Shown in pieces: positions 1 through 6,890 of a DNA stretch of 7,453 nt. Numbering within the stretch: position 1 is the stretch's first letter; each line of letters opens with the position of its first letter. Both the position numbers and the translations under genes were made by a program. Location: contig CAMLLF010000177.1 of NCBI GenBank assembly GCA_946480705.1, positions 1 to 7,453 of the forward strand, read 5' to 3'. The notes beneath the pieces were generated by a model. That model did no database searches and was not told where the DNA came from. It saw only the letters and a list, made by a program, of their open reading frames with translations. Source of the stretch: an uncultured Lysobacteraceae bacterium (lineage in GTDB: Bacteria; Pseudomonadota; Gammaproteobacteria; Xanthomonadales; Rhodanobacteraceae).

Positions 1-1875
1 GACCGGAACGACGCCGTCCTTGCCGATGCGTGCATGGAACACGAACGACGCGCTCGCGAGGAGGTTCTCCGGATCGGCACCGGCCGACGCGACGCGGCGC
101 CGGCCGACGCTGGTGTTGAACGTGGTGCGTTCGAAGCGCTCGAACGCGTAGTCCGCGGCGTCGTAGCTCACGTCGACGCCGATGATGTCGCTGTCGGAAC
201 CGTTCGTGCGCTGGCTCAGCCGTGCGGAAGCCGAGGCGTTGCCGTCCCAGCGGAAGATCTCGAAGCTGAAGTCGGAATTGAACACCGCGCCGCTCGGCGT
301 GAGGTTGCCGTTGGAAATGAAGAAGACGTAGCGTCCGTCGCTGCTGCCGTCGAGGACGGCGAACGAGTTCTGCGTGACGTTCGTGCCGCTGTTGACGGTT
401 GTCGTCGTGATCTGCGCATAGCTCGACGCGGTACCGGCGGCGCCGTTGCGGTCGTAGCGGAAGATCTCGTAGTTGCCGTCGGCGTTGCCGCTCGTGACCG
501 GCTGGCAGTTGGACTCGAACACGAGGTAGCGGCCGTTGGCGTTCTTCGTCAGGCGCGCGCCGCGTGCCTCGCGCGCCGGTGTTGCGGCGGGGCAGAGCGC
601 ATTGGCCGGAATGACCGTGTTCGTCGTGCCCGAGCGCGCGATGATGCGTCGTGCCGTGCCCGCGCTCGTCAGCGCATTGCAGTCCGAGGTCCACGCGATC
701 ACATCGCCGTTGCCGTCGATGGTCGGGTCGGTATTACTGCAGCCGCTGGTCGCGGTGACCGAGGTCAGCGCGCTCGTGCTGCGGTCATAGAGATAGATCT
801 CGTAGTTGTCGGTCTCGCTCATCTTCGCGGAGAACACGATGTGGCGCCCGTACAGCGTGCCGTCGAGATCGCCGGAGATCGCGAGGTTCTGCATCTGGCC
901 GCCGCTGGCCATCTGCGGCGTACCGGTCCATGCGGCGCGCGTGAAGGCGAGGCCGTTCCAGACATAGATCTGGTCGAGCAGATTCGCGTTGCTGCCGTGG
1001 TCGGCGCTGCTGATGAAGGCGACGGTGCGGCCGTTGGAATCGACCGCGAGCGCGCGCGCGGCCGCCATGCGCGCGACGAAGCCGCCGCCTTTGACTTCGA
1101 CATTGCGGCCGGTCGTGTTCGTGAGCTGGACGATCGTGCCGACCTCGTTGCACGAACTCTTGATCTGCACGTTGTCGATGAACAGCGTGGAGTCGACCTG
1201 ATGATCGTTCTGGTCGGCGACCGTGAAGCGCAGTGCGACCGTACTGCCGACGACGAGTCCCGCGGGCAGCGGCAGGCAGATGCGCTGGAACGCGGGCGAG
1301 CCGAAGCGCAGGTTGATATTGCGCAGCAGCGTGGTTGCGGTGCTGTTGACGGTATGGTCGACGATGGTCGCGTTCTGGCAGTTCGCGTTCGGAAACGGCG
1401 AATAGCTCGACCCGTTCAGCTTGCAGCTCGAGCGCGTCATGATCCGCGTGCCGTTGACGGTCACGTCCAGGAGATCGTCGTACTGGTCCGGTTCGTTCTG
1501 TTCGCCCGAGGCGAAGCCCCAGTCGAAGGCGACGTAGGCGGCGTTGGCCGGCAGCGTGAAGCTCGACTGCAGCCAGTTGAGGTCGTAGTCGTTGTTGCCG
1601 CCGAGATTGTCGAAGTTCGTCGCGCCCGTCGTGCCGCTCGCGAGTTCGCCCGGTCCGGTCGACACGGCCGCGGCCCAGGTGCCGTCGGGAATCGTCAGCG
1701 AGGTGGTCGGCGTGATGTTGCTCGAGCGGATCGCGCCGGCGCGGTTGTACCCGCCCGCGGTCCAGCTGGTGAGATCTCCGGTTTCGAAACTGCCGTTGGC
1801 AGGCACTTGTGCGCGCGCTGCGACGGAAACTGTCAGCAGTGCGATGGCGATGGCGGCGGATCGGAAGCCGTTCAT
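1..1875 (-). CDS. Secreted PD40/TolB-type beta-propeller protein, 3' end outside window (putative fibre-associated surface protein)
   Basis: Partial gene: the frame is open from the ATG at 1875 to the window edge, 625 codons without a stop. Residues 1-22 form a signal peptide ending in A-R-A before Q23. Residues 23 to about 245 start with the NGSFETGDLTSW-type motif common at the start of secreted jelly-roll or carbohydrate-binding-like domains, and carry several cysteines. From about residue 278 a unit recurs every 52-67 residues (near 278, 333, 385, 443, 510 and 565). Its pattern is DGR-x-V-x-F-x-S-N followed by YEI(Y/F)-x-YDR, typical of PD40/TolB-like propeller blades. The start overlaps the usher stop as ATGA, with a GGAG Shine-Dalgarno 8 nt upstream. 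Its place after the usher is where tip adhesins are often encoded, so a surface adhesin or ligand-binding role is inferred, not shown. An independent exported protein that is only co-expressed is the alternative. Confidence 0.8.
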   Translation of the reverse strand, partial: MNGFRSAAIAIALLTVSVAARAQVPANGSFETGDLTSWTAGGYNRAGAIRSSNITPTTSLTIPDGTWAAAVSTGPGELASGTTGATNFDNLGGNNDYDLNWLQSSFTLPANAAYVAFDWGFASGEQNEPDQYDDLLDVTVNGTRIMTRSSCKLNGSSYSPFPNANCQNATIVDHTVNSTATTLLRNINLRFGSPAFQRICLPLPAGLVVGSTVALRFTVADQNDHQVDSTLFIDNVQIKSSCNEVGTIVQLTNTTGRNVEVKGGGFVARMAAARALAVDSNGRTVAFISSADHGSNANLLDQIYVWNGLAFTRAAWTGTPQMASGGQMQNLAISGDLDGTLYGRHIVFSAKMSETDNYEIYLYDRSTSALTSVTATSGCSNTDPTIDGNGDVIAWTSDCNALTSAGTARRIIARSGTTNTVIPANALCPAATPAREARGARLTKNANGRYLVFESNCQPVTSGNADGNYEIFRYDRNGAAGTASSYAQITTTTVNSGTNVTQNSFAVLDGSSDGRYVFFISNGNLTPSGAVFNSDFSFEIFRWDGNASASARLSQRTNGSDSDIIGVDVSYDAADYAFERFERTTFNTSVGRRRVASAGADPENLLASASFVFHARIGKDGVVPV

Positions 1876-4487
1876 GGAGTGGACTCCGCGGTGCGGACGA
1901 GGTCCTGCTGGAACAGGAACTGGTTGTCGAGTGTGAGTGCGCGCTCTGCGACGATGCGGCCGTCGCGGTCCGCGAGCTGCAGCCGGTAGCGGCCCGGCGC
2001 GAGACCGTCGACGCGGTAGTAGCCGATCGCGTTCACGCGCGTGGTCGCCGCGGTGCGTTCGCCGTCGAGCACGCGCACCTGAAGACCGGCAGATTCCGTG
2101 CCGGCGAGGCCGGCGCAGCCGAGCCGCGCGTCGAGGCTGAATTCGAGCGGTGTGGTCGAGCCCGCTCGCACTTCGACGTTGCGCGTCGCGTCGGCCGGAT
2201 TCAGCTCGATCGGCAGGTTCTCCGCATCGAGCGCGACGCGATGCACGCCCGGCGTCACGCGATTGAGGATCGCTCGGCCTTCGGCATCGAGTTCGCCCCG
2301 GACCTGACCGTCGACGAGTACGCCGACGCCGCGCAGCGAGGCGACCGGAACACCCGGCGGCAGCTTGCGGCGGTCGACGTGTGCAGCGATCGCGCCGACG
2401 CGGCGCTGCTCGTTGTTGAACGCGCCGCGCGTCAGACCGCTCGGCGTCACGGCGAAATCAGCGGTCAGCGACAGCGAGATCACACGCGTGTCCTTGCCGG
2501 AACGCGCATACAGCGGATCGTCCTGCATCTGCAGGCGCGCGCTGAGTCCCGGGCGCAACTCGAGGCCGGCATCGGCGATCGCGCCGAAGCGGTCGTTCGC
2601 GTGCAGCGCACCCACGCCCCACCACCAGCTGCTGCGGTCCTGCGGACGGCGATAGAGCACGACGGATTCGCGCCGGCCGTAGCTGTCGTCGTCGACGATG
2701 GCTGTCGTCATATCGAACCGCGTGCCGAGTTCCTGCTGCCAGTCGAGCTGGCGCCGCTCCGCGTAGCGCGATGCGCTGAATCGCGTGCCGCGCATCGGCT
2801 GCCAGCTCACGGCGTAGGAATAGTCGCCGATCGTCGAATTGCTGACCTGGCTGCCGGCGCCGATCCAGAGATTGTCGAACGGCTGCGCGCTCAGCGCGGC
2901 CTTGACGTAGCGTTTCGTGCCGAGATTCGCGTCGTCGAAGTCGCGTGCGATCAGGCTCAGTCGCAGGCGCGGGCGCTGCCAGCCGAACTCGAGCTGATGA
3001 TCGCGGCGTGCCGGGCTGTCTTCGTCGAAATAGGCGCGATCGAATTCGCGCAGATTGGCGAGCCAGAACACCTGTCCGTACGCGCCTTCGCCGAGCAGCT
3101 CGGCCGCGCCGGCGTTGTCGCTGCGCGCGAGGTGTCCCGACCAGACGCCGGCACGGCCCAGATTGACCGCCGCGCCGGCGCCGGCGAAATCGCGGCCGAC
3201 GGCGCGCACGAGCGTCGCGTCGACGCTGATTCGCGGATTGATGCCGGCGCGCACGCGCGCGAAGCCCGTGCCGCCGTCGATCGTGTCGCTGTCGTCGAGC
3301 GGGTTGTCGTGCGTTCCGGCACCGGTGTGGACCACGTAGGTGCCGCTGGCGAGCAGATCGTCGCTCGCGCGCAGCGTCACCTGCTCGACGCGTACCGGCA
3401 CATCGTTGCTGGCCGGTTTGTACAGTGCGATTTCCAGCACGGCATCGGCCGGAATACCGGAGATTTCGGGAAAGCGATAGCGGCCGTCGAGGCGTACGAC
3501 GGTGCGCGCGACCACGCTGCCGTTCGCGCGCAACTCGGCGATGCCGCCGGGCGGGCCTTCGCCCTGTATCTGGCGGCCCGTGGCGATGCGGCTCGCGACG
3601 ATCTCATTGCCGATCACCTGGTCGCCGAACGCGAGTTCGGGCCGGTTCGTATAGGCCCACTGCGCGCCGGTCAGCGAGAACGACGGCAGCAACGAGCTCA
3701 GCGTCACCTGCTGCTGGCCGAAATAGGCGCGCGAGCGGCCGCGATCGACGAGCCAACCCCATTCGTCGATGCGCCGGTTGCCGTCGATGTCGTCGAAATA
3801 GCGCAGATGCCAGTTGCCCGCGCCGAGCGCGCCGCCGAGTTCGGTCAGCGTCGTGGTGTCGGTGCGGTCGCCGGCGCGGCGCAGCATCACTTCGCGGCGC
3901 CACGCCGACAGGTTCGCGCGCGGTGCCGGCACATCGATCGGCAGCGACTCGCGCGACGCTGCCGCAGCGCTGAGCGTGCTGTGGTCGAGCCACGCGCCGT
4001 TGACGCGCAGCGCGAATTCGCTGCGATCGAAATTCAGCGCGAGGCCGAGCGCGTCGCCGGCGGTGTCGAGCGGCACGTAGTCGATTTCGGCGATGCGCGT
4101 GATCGATTCGTGCGCCAGCACGGCTTCGCCGATCGGCGTGTTGATGCGCCAGCCGTCGCCGCCGCGACTCGCGTGCAGGCCGAGCGCCTCGCAGAGCATG
4201 CCGAGCGCGACCTTGGTGCGGCCGTCGAGTTCGCCGTCGAGCACGGCGACTTCCCGCCCGCGATCCTTGCCGTTGACGAGCAGGCCGATCAGGAGCGCGG
4301 AGGACGACGAGCGGCCGTCGGTGTTGCGGACGAACGGAAAATCGGGGCCGCTGGCTTCCGGAGACGGACTGGGCGCCGGAGCCGGGGCGGGCGCACCGGC
4401 GGCGGCCCCGGCGAGCGCGGCGCCGAAACCGGCGCAGATCCAGCGTCGGCGGTGCGGAGAGCGGAGGCTGGCAGGGATCCTCGCCAT
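1872..4487 (-). CDS. Usher-like outer-membrane protein of an atypical chaperone-usher system
   Basis: 871 residues, within the usual usher range (about 800-900). An arginine-containing N-terminus and hydrophobic segment (about 1-31) look like a signal peptide, followed by an Ala-Pro-rich linker (about 32-43). Residues about 64-165 resemble an usher N-terminal domain, with LLVNGKDRG, a DGELDGRTKVAL stretch and a later LNFDRSEFALRVNG strand. The middle (about 205-690) alternates polar and hydrophobic residues like a beta-barrel. It includes SLTGAQWAYTNRP and GPPGGIAELRANGSVV, recalling the usher pattern of an NG turn followed by GRYRFPEI. The C-terminus has two small Ig-like or carboxypeptidase-regulatory-like domains (about 710-775 and 797-850); the second contains GYYRVDGLAPGRYRL. 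The usher would translocate and polymerise subunits handed over by the chaperone encoded just upstream. The start is supported by GAGG, overlapping the previous stop codon, 8 nt before the ATG. Family assignment is by pattern only; a generic beta-barrel transporter is the alternative. Confidence 0.75.
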   Translation of the reverse strand: MARIPASLRSPHRRRWICAGFGAALAGAAAGAPAPAPAPSPSPEASGPDFPFVRNTDGRSSSSALLIGLLVNGKDRGREVAVLDGELDGRTKVALGMLCEALGLHASRGGDGWRINTPIGEAVLAHESITRIAEIDYVPLDTAGDALGLALNFDRSEFALRVNGAWLDHSTLSAAAASRESLPIDVPAPRANLSAWRREVMLRRAGDRTDTTTLTELGGALGAGNWHLRYFDDIDGNRRIDEWGWLVDRGRSRAYFGQQQVTLSSLLPSFSLTGAQWAYTNRPELAFGDQVIGNEIVASRIATGRQIQGEGPPGGIAELRANGSVVARTVVRLDGRYRFPEISGIPADAVLEIALYKPASNDVPVRVEQVTLRASDDLLASGTYVVHTGAGTHDNPLDDSDTIDGGTGFARVRAGINPRISVDATLVRAVGRDFAGAGAAVNLGRAGVWSGHLARSDNAGAAELLGEGAYGQVFWLANLREFDRAYFDEDSPARRDHQLEFGWQRPRLRLSLIARDFDDANLGTKRYVKAALSAQPFDNLWIGAGSQVSNSTIGDYSYAVSWQPMRGTRFSASRYAERRQLDWQQELGTRFDMTTAIVDDDSYGRRESVVLYRRPQDRSSWWWGVGALHANDRFGAIADAGLELRPGLSARLQMQDDPLYARSGKDTRVISLSLTADFAVTPSGLTRGAFNNEQRRVGAIAAHVDRRKLPPGVPVASLRGVGVLVDGQVRGELDAEGRAILNRVTPGVHRVALDAENLPIELNPADATRNVEVRAGSTTPLEFSLDARLGCAGLAGTESAGLQVRVLDGERTAATTRVNAIGYYRVDGLAPGRYRLQLADRDGRIVAERALTLDNQFLFQQDLVRTAESTP

Positions 4488-4497
4488 CGTCGCAGCC

Positions 4498-5334
4498 TCA
4501 GCGCGCGGCGGCGGCTTCGACGCGGAAGGTCTGGCTCCGATCGAGCGGCGTGTCGCCGAAAGTGCCGTTCATGTCGAGCACGTACTCGCCGGGCGGCAGC
4601 GCCGCCTTGGCCGCGTAGTCGAGCGCGACGCGCCGCGTCGCACCGGGCAGTACCGCGTCGGTCGGCAGGCGTCCGGCGTTGACGACGCCCTTGGGCAGTT
4701 CGACTTCGGGCGTGCCGGCCTTGGGAATGAGTGCGGTCTGCGCGTCGCCGGGAAAGTCGGCCTTGCGCCATATCGCAAAGGTTCCGTTGCAGCGACTGGT
4801 GGCGTTGCCATCGTTGCGCAGGGTCAGCTCGGCCGCGGCGTTGCGCGCCAGCAGCGAAACCAGTTCGCCCTTGCGGTCGACAGGGCCGACATGGCCATAG
4901 ACCGCGGCGCCGAAGCGGAACACCGTGCGCAGCGTAGTCGCGGCACCGGGCGTCTTCTCCTGCGGCTGTTCTTCAAAGTAGACCATCGCGCGGTGCTCGC
5001 CCGGCGTCAGTGCGACGGCGGGACGCGCGGCGACGCGGACGACCTGGTTCTGGCCGGCCTTGACCGTGAACTCGAGCGGATTGATGACGAGCCAGCCGTC
5101 GAGCGACTGTTCGGTCGTCGGAATCGTCGACACCTTGCCGTCGGCGTCCATGGTCCAGTTGACCGTGGTCACCCTGACGACCTTGTCGTCCGCCGTGTAG
5201 TTGAACAGGCGGAATGCCTGCGACCCCGGTGCGCCGTCGAGCGCGATGTCGAGGATCTGCGGGCTCAGTCCAATTTGCGCGTGAGCGCCGGCGCTGAACA
5301 GCAGCAGCGCGGCGAGCAGCCAGAATCGTTGCAT
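4498..5334 (-). CDS. PapD-like periplasmic fimbrial chaperone
   Basis: 278 residues. A clear signal peptide (1-19, ending A-H-A before Q20) sends it to the periplasm. The mature N-terminus IGLSPQILDIAL and the strand FRLFNYTADDKVVRVTTVNW match the first Ig domain of pilus chaperones. Residues 89-105, FTVKAGQNQVVRVAARP, are the typical chaperone stretch of alternating hydrophobics, a PGQ-like turn and V-R-V, which in PapD-type proteins leads to the subunit-binding region. The second domain (about 145-278) ends with PGEYVLDMNG and RSQTFRVEA strands. Its role would be to hold unfolded pilin subunits and donate a strand until the usher takes over. The start lies 2 nt after the stop of the preceding gene (TGATCATG), and only a weak GAG precedes it, so translation is probably by re-initiation. 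It is somewhat longer than the common 230-250 residue chaperones. Confidence 0.88.
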   Translation of the reverse strand: MQRFWLLAALLLFSAGAHAQIGLSPQILDIALDGAPGSQAFRLFNYTADDKVVRVTTVNWTMDADGKVSTIPTTEQSLDGWLVINPLEFTVKAGQNQVVRVAARPAVALTPGEHRAMVYFEEQPQEKTPGAATTLRTVFRFGAAVYGHVGPVDRKGELVSLLARNAAAELTLRNDGNATSRCNGTFAIWRKADFPGDAQTALIPKAGTPEVELPKGVVNAGRLPTDAVLPGATRRVALDYAAKAALPPGEYVLDMNGTFGDTPLDRSQTFRVEAAAAR

Positions 5335-5336
5335 GA

Positions 5337-5927
5337 TCAAGAATTCTCGAAAGTGATTTCGATGCGGCCCTGGTACGTACCGGGTTCCGCGAGATCGCCG
5401 GCTTCGATGTGCAGCTCGGCTTCGCCCGTCCAGACCGGTCCGTCGGCATCGTTGACCAAAGACGGTCGATAGGTGACCAAACGCGTCCGTATTTTCGTGT
5501 CGGGTCGTGCGCGGTTCGCGATCTCGTCGGGCTGGCCGAGCGGATCGAGCAGGCGAACGCGCACCGTCGGCGGGCGCAGATCGCTGCCGGCCGGCGGCGA
5601 CCAGCGCCACAGCACGCCGAGCGGGCGCACGATCGTCGGAACGGCTGAATGCTCCGGGCCGGGCAGGTCGACGACGAGCGCATTGCCGACGAGGCGGCTC
5701 TGCGCGCTGGCCGAACTGGCCGCGAGCGGGCCGTCCGGAGCGACTTCGGTGCTGCGGATGCTGTCGAGATCGAGCCTGGATACGCTGGTCTCGAACAGCC
5801 CGCTCTTGCTGGAAACGATGCCGCGCACGCCAGGCACGGCGCTCGAAAGGCTCGCCGCCGTCGCCGCCGCGGCGAACAACGCCGCGGCGGCGAAACCGGC
5901 TGCCGGAATGGCGGCAGGGAGACGCAT
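5337..5927 (-). CDS. Exported beta-rich protein of unknown family, possible minor fibre subunit
   Basis: 196 residues; I do not recognise the family. An Ala-rich hydrophobic N-terminus (1 to about 24, ending A-T-A) is a likely Sec signal peptide. The mature part has no cysteine. It contains a LWRWSPPAG segment, then PTVRVRLLDPLGQPDEI, and ends in GTYQGRIEITFENS, an alternating hydrophobic strand like the terminal strand of many pilin and adhesin beta-sandwich domains. The ATG sits 2 nt after the pilin stop in the sequence TGATCATG, and the same eight bases form its junction with the chaperone gene. No Shine-Dalgarno is visible upstream, so it is probably translated by coupling. Position between pilin and chaperone suggests a minor pilin or an accessory chaperone-like factor. 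This is inference from context and fold pattern. Confidence 0.8.
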   Translation of the reverse strand: MRLPAAIPAAGFAAAALFAAAATAASLSSAVPGVRGIVSSKSGLFETSVSRLDLDSIRSTEVAPDGPLAASSASAQSRLVGNALVVDLPGPEHSAVPTIVRPLGVLWRWSPPAGSDLRPPTVRVRLLDPLGQPDEIANRARPDTKIRTRLVTYRPSLVNDADGPVWTGEAELHIEAGDLAEPGTYQGRIEITFENS

Positions 5928-5929
5928 GA

Positions 5930-6601
5930 TCAGGTTGCCGTAACCGTCAGGACGTAGTTCACGTTGCCGGCAGTCGAGCTGTAGGCGCCGGTCGCGGTCG
6001 CGTTCGTCAGGTCGAGTTCGAGCACGACGCTGCCCGTGGTCAGGCCACCCAGGCCCGGATCCGGGAAGGTCGCCGCCTGCGGGGAGGCGCCGGTCAGCGC
6101 GGCGGCGGCGCCGGTCGCGATGCCGTAGTTGTCGTTGATGCCGATCGAGGCCGTGCCGTTGTTCAGCGTGTTGTTGGCACCGCGCGAAATCTGCACCGTC
6201 GTGTTGGCCGAGTTGCCGCCGACCGCGCGGACCGACCAGACGTTCGACAGGACCAGCGGAACCGCCGCCGTGTTGAGGCCGGCCGGGCCGGTCGGACCGG
6301 TGAAGGATGCCGTCAGCGTGCCCGCCGCTGCCGTGGCCGTGACACCGCCCGGGTTGCCACGGTTGCAGTAGTACGTGTCGGCGACCGAACCGGCGGCGCA
6401 GCCCGTCGTCAGGAGTCCGGCGAGCGTACCGGCGTTCAACGTGATGTCGAGCGTCGAGTAGTAATAAAGGATGGTGATGCCGTTGCTGATCGTGATATTG
6501 ACGTCGACGTTGGCCTGGGCGAAGGCGCTCGACGGGAAGCAGGCCGCAGACGCCAGAGCGAGAGCGGCAAGCCGAGGAATGAAGCGCAGTTTCTTGGTCA
6601 C
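5930..6601 (-). CDS. Putative major pilin-like subunit of chaperone-usher fibre
   Basis: 223 residues from a GTG start at 6601, chosen because AGGGG lies 9 nt upstream and the signal peptide then begins at once (MTKKLRF, hydrophobic 11-22, A-F-A before Q29). An in-frame GTG at 6664 would add 21 residues lacking signal-peptide character. The mature N-terminus NVDVNITISNGITILYYY alternates hydrophobic and polar residues, as expected of a donor strand used to complete a neighbouring subunit. The body is rich in Gly, Ala, Thr and Asn, with strand-like stretches such as SVVLELDL, and ends in NVNYVLTVTAT. C68 and C79 could form a disulfide. As first gene of the operon and the only small Thr/Gly-rich subunit, it is the best candidate for the main fibre component. 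I cannot assign it to a named pilin family; it does not look like a clear spore-coat-U (archaic) pilin. Confidence 0.82.
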   Translation of the reverse strand: MTKKLRFIPRLAALALASAACFPSSAFAQANVDVNITISNGITILYYYSTLDITLNAGTLAGLLTTGCAAGSVADTYYCNRGNPGGVTATAAAGTLTASFTGPTGPAGLNTAAVPLVLSNVWSVRAVGGNSANTTVQISRGANNTLNNGTASIGINDNYGIATGAAAALTGASPQAATFPDPGLGGLTTGSVVLELDLTNATATGAYSSTAGNVNYVLTVTAT

Positions 6602-6621
6602 GGCGAAAAACCCCTGTTTTT
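6601..6621 (-). promoter_or_regulatory. Ribosome binding site within a small A/U hairpin, first gene of fimbrial operon
   Basis: On the - strand the leader reads AAAAAC-AGGG-GTTTTT just before CGCCGTG. The six-base arms (6616-6621 and 6606-6611) are perfect complements and most of the AGGGG Shine-Dalgarno (6615-6611) lies in the four-base loop. The AGGGG, 9 nt from the GTG, decides the start codon. A hairpin made mostly of A-U pairs would be weak, so any effect on translation is speculative. Confidence 0.55.
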
Positions 6622-6678
6622 GAGTTGACGTACCTGCCTGGTGGCAGCACGCCCCTCGTAGCACGGGCTGTGCCGAAA

Positions 6679-6694
6679 TGTGATCGCCATCACG
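6679..6694. promoter_or_regulatory. CRP/Clp-type binding site
   Basis: TGTGATCGCCATCACG matches TGTGA-N6-TCACA at nine of ten conserved positions. Its centre (6686.5) lies 85 bp upstream of the GTG of the fimbrial operon and about 175 bp from the tRNA promoter -35, so the - strand operon is the probable target. In Xanthomonads the CRP-like protein Clp recognises this sequence and responds to cyclic di-GMP. That regulator is an assumption based on the inferred organism. Confidence 0.5.
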
Positions 6695-6697
6695 ATC

Positions 6698-6714
6698 TGT
6701 GACGCTTAGTTACA
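6698..6714. promoter_or_regulatory. Second CRP/FNR-like palindrome
   Basis: TGTGAC-GCTTA-GTTACA is an imperfect palindrome with five-base half-sites TGTGA and TTACA, but with 7 nt between them instead of the 6 of CRP. Its centre is 19.5 bp, close to two DNA turns, from the stronger site at 6679-6694. It may be an accessory site for the same or a related regulator. Confidence 0.3.
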
Positions 6715-6734
6715 ATCGGGCTGTGCCGTACACG

Positions 6735-6765
6735 AAAAATGCCGGTTGCCCGGCTCACGGCATTT
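6735..6765 (-). terminator. Hairpin with T-tract, terminator-like in the - direction
   Basis: AAATGCCG (6737-6744) and CGGCATTT (6758-6765) are perfect eight-base inverted repeats around a 13 nt loop. Read on the - strand the 3' arm runs into TTTTT, as in an intrinsic terminator; on the + strand no T-tract follows. The stem is short and partly A-T, so strength is uncertain. It could stop antisense transcripts from the tRNA/tuf side entering the fimbrial operon, or be a protein-binding palindrome. Confidence 0.35.
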
Positions 6766-6861
6766 GCTTGGGGCGCGATGGCTTTTGACCGGCGTTCCGG
6801 GTATCGTCCGCGACCCCGCGCAGCTGCATCTGCCGGGCCGAAAAATCCTGCCGCGATGGCA

Positions 6862-6890
6862 TTGACATTCGGTCTGCGGATAACGAGAAT
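6862..6890 (+). promoter_or_regulatory. Sigma-70 promoter of the tRNA-tuf operon
   Basis: A consensus -35 TTGACA (6862-6867) is followed by exactly 17 nt and a -10 GAGAAT (6885-6890, four of six matches). The next bases, GCCGGGC, form a G/C-rich discriminator, typical of stable-RNA promoters under stringent control. Transcription would start near 6897, some 9 nt before the mature 5' end of tRNA-Tyr. Confidence 0.75.

Noticed and set aside
34..1989. Long + strand open frame (651 codons)
   Set aside because: It is antisense to the propeller gene; its product is Arg/Ala/Val-rich low-complexity sequence without signal, motif or ribosome binding site, as expected opposite a high-GC coding strand.
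1809..4682. Very long + strand open frame (957 codons)
   Set aside because: Antisense to the usher gene, which has clear signal peptide, domain patterns and operon spacing. The + frame product is Arg/Ala-rich and spans gene boundaries on the other strand.
4093..5472. + strand open frame (459 codons)
   Set aside because: Antisense to the usher start, chaperone and the next gene; composition is that of a shadow frame.
6535..6560. Lipoprotein signal in the pilin-like protein (C21)
   Set aside because: The residues before C21 (S-A-A) lack the Leu-type -3 position of a lipobox, and an A-F-A site for signal peptidase I follows at 26-28.
6602..6664. Upstream GTG start for the pilin gene at 6664
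   Set aside because: It would add 21 residues before a clean signal peptide and overlap likely regulatory DNA; the GTG at 6601 has AGGGG at good spacing.
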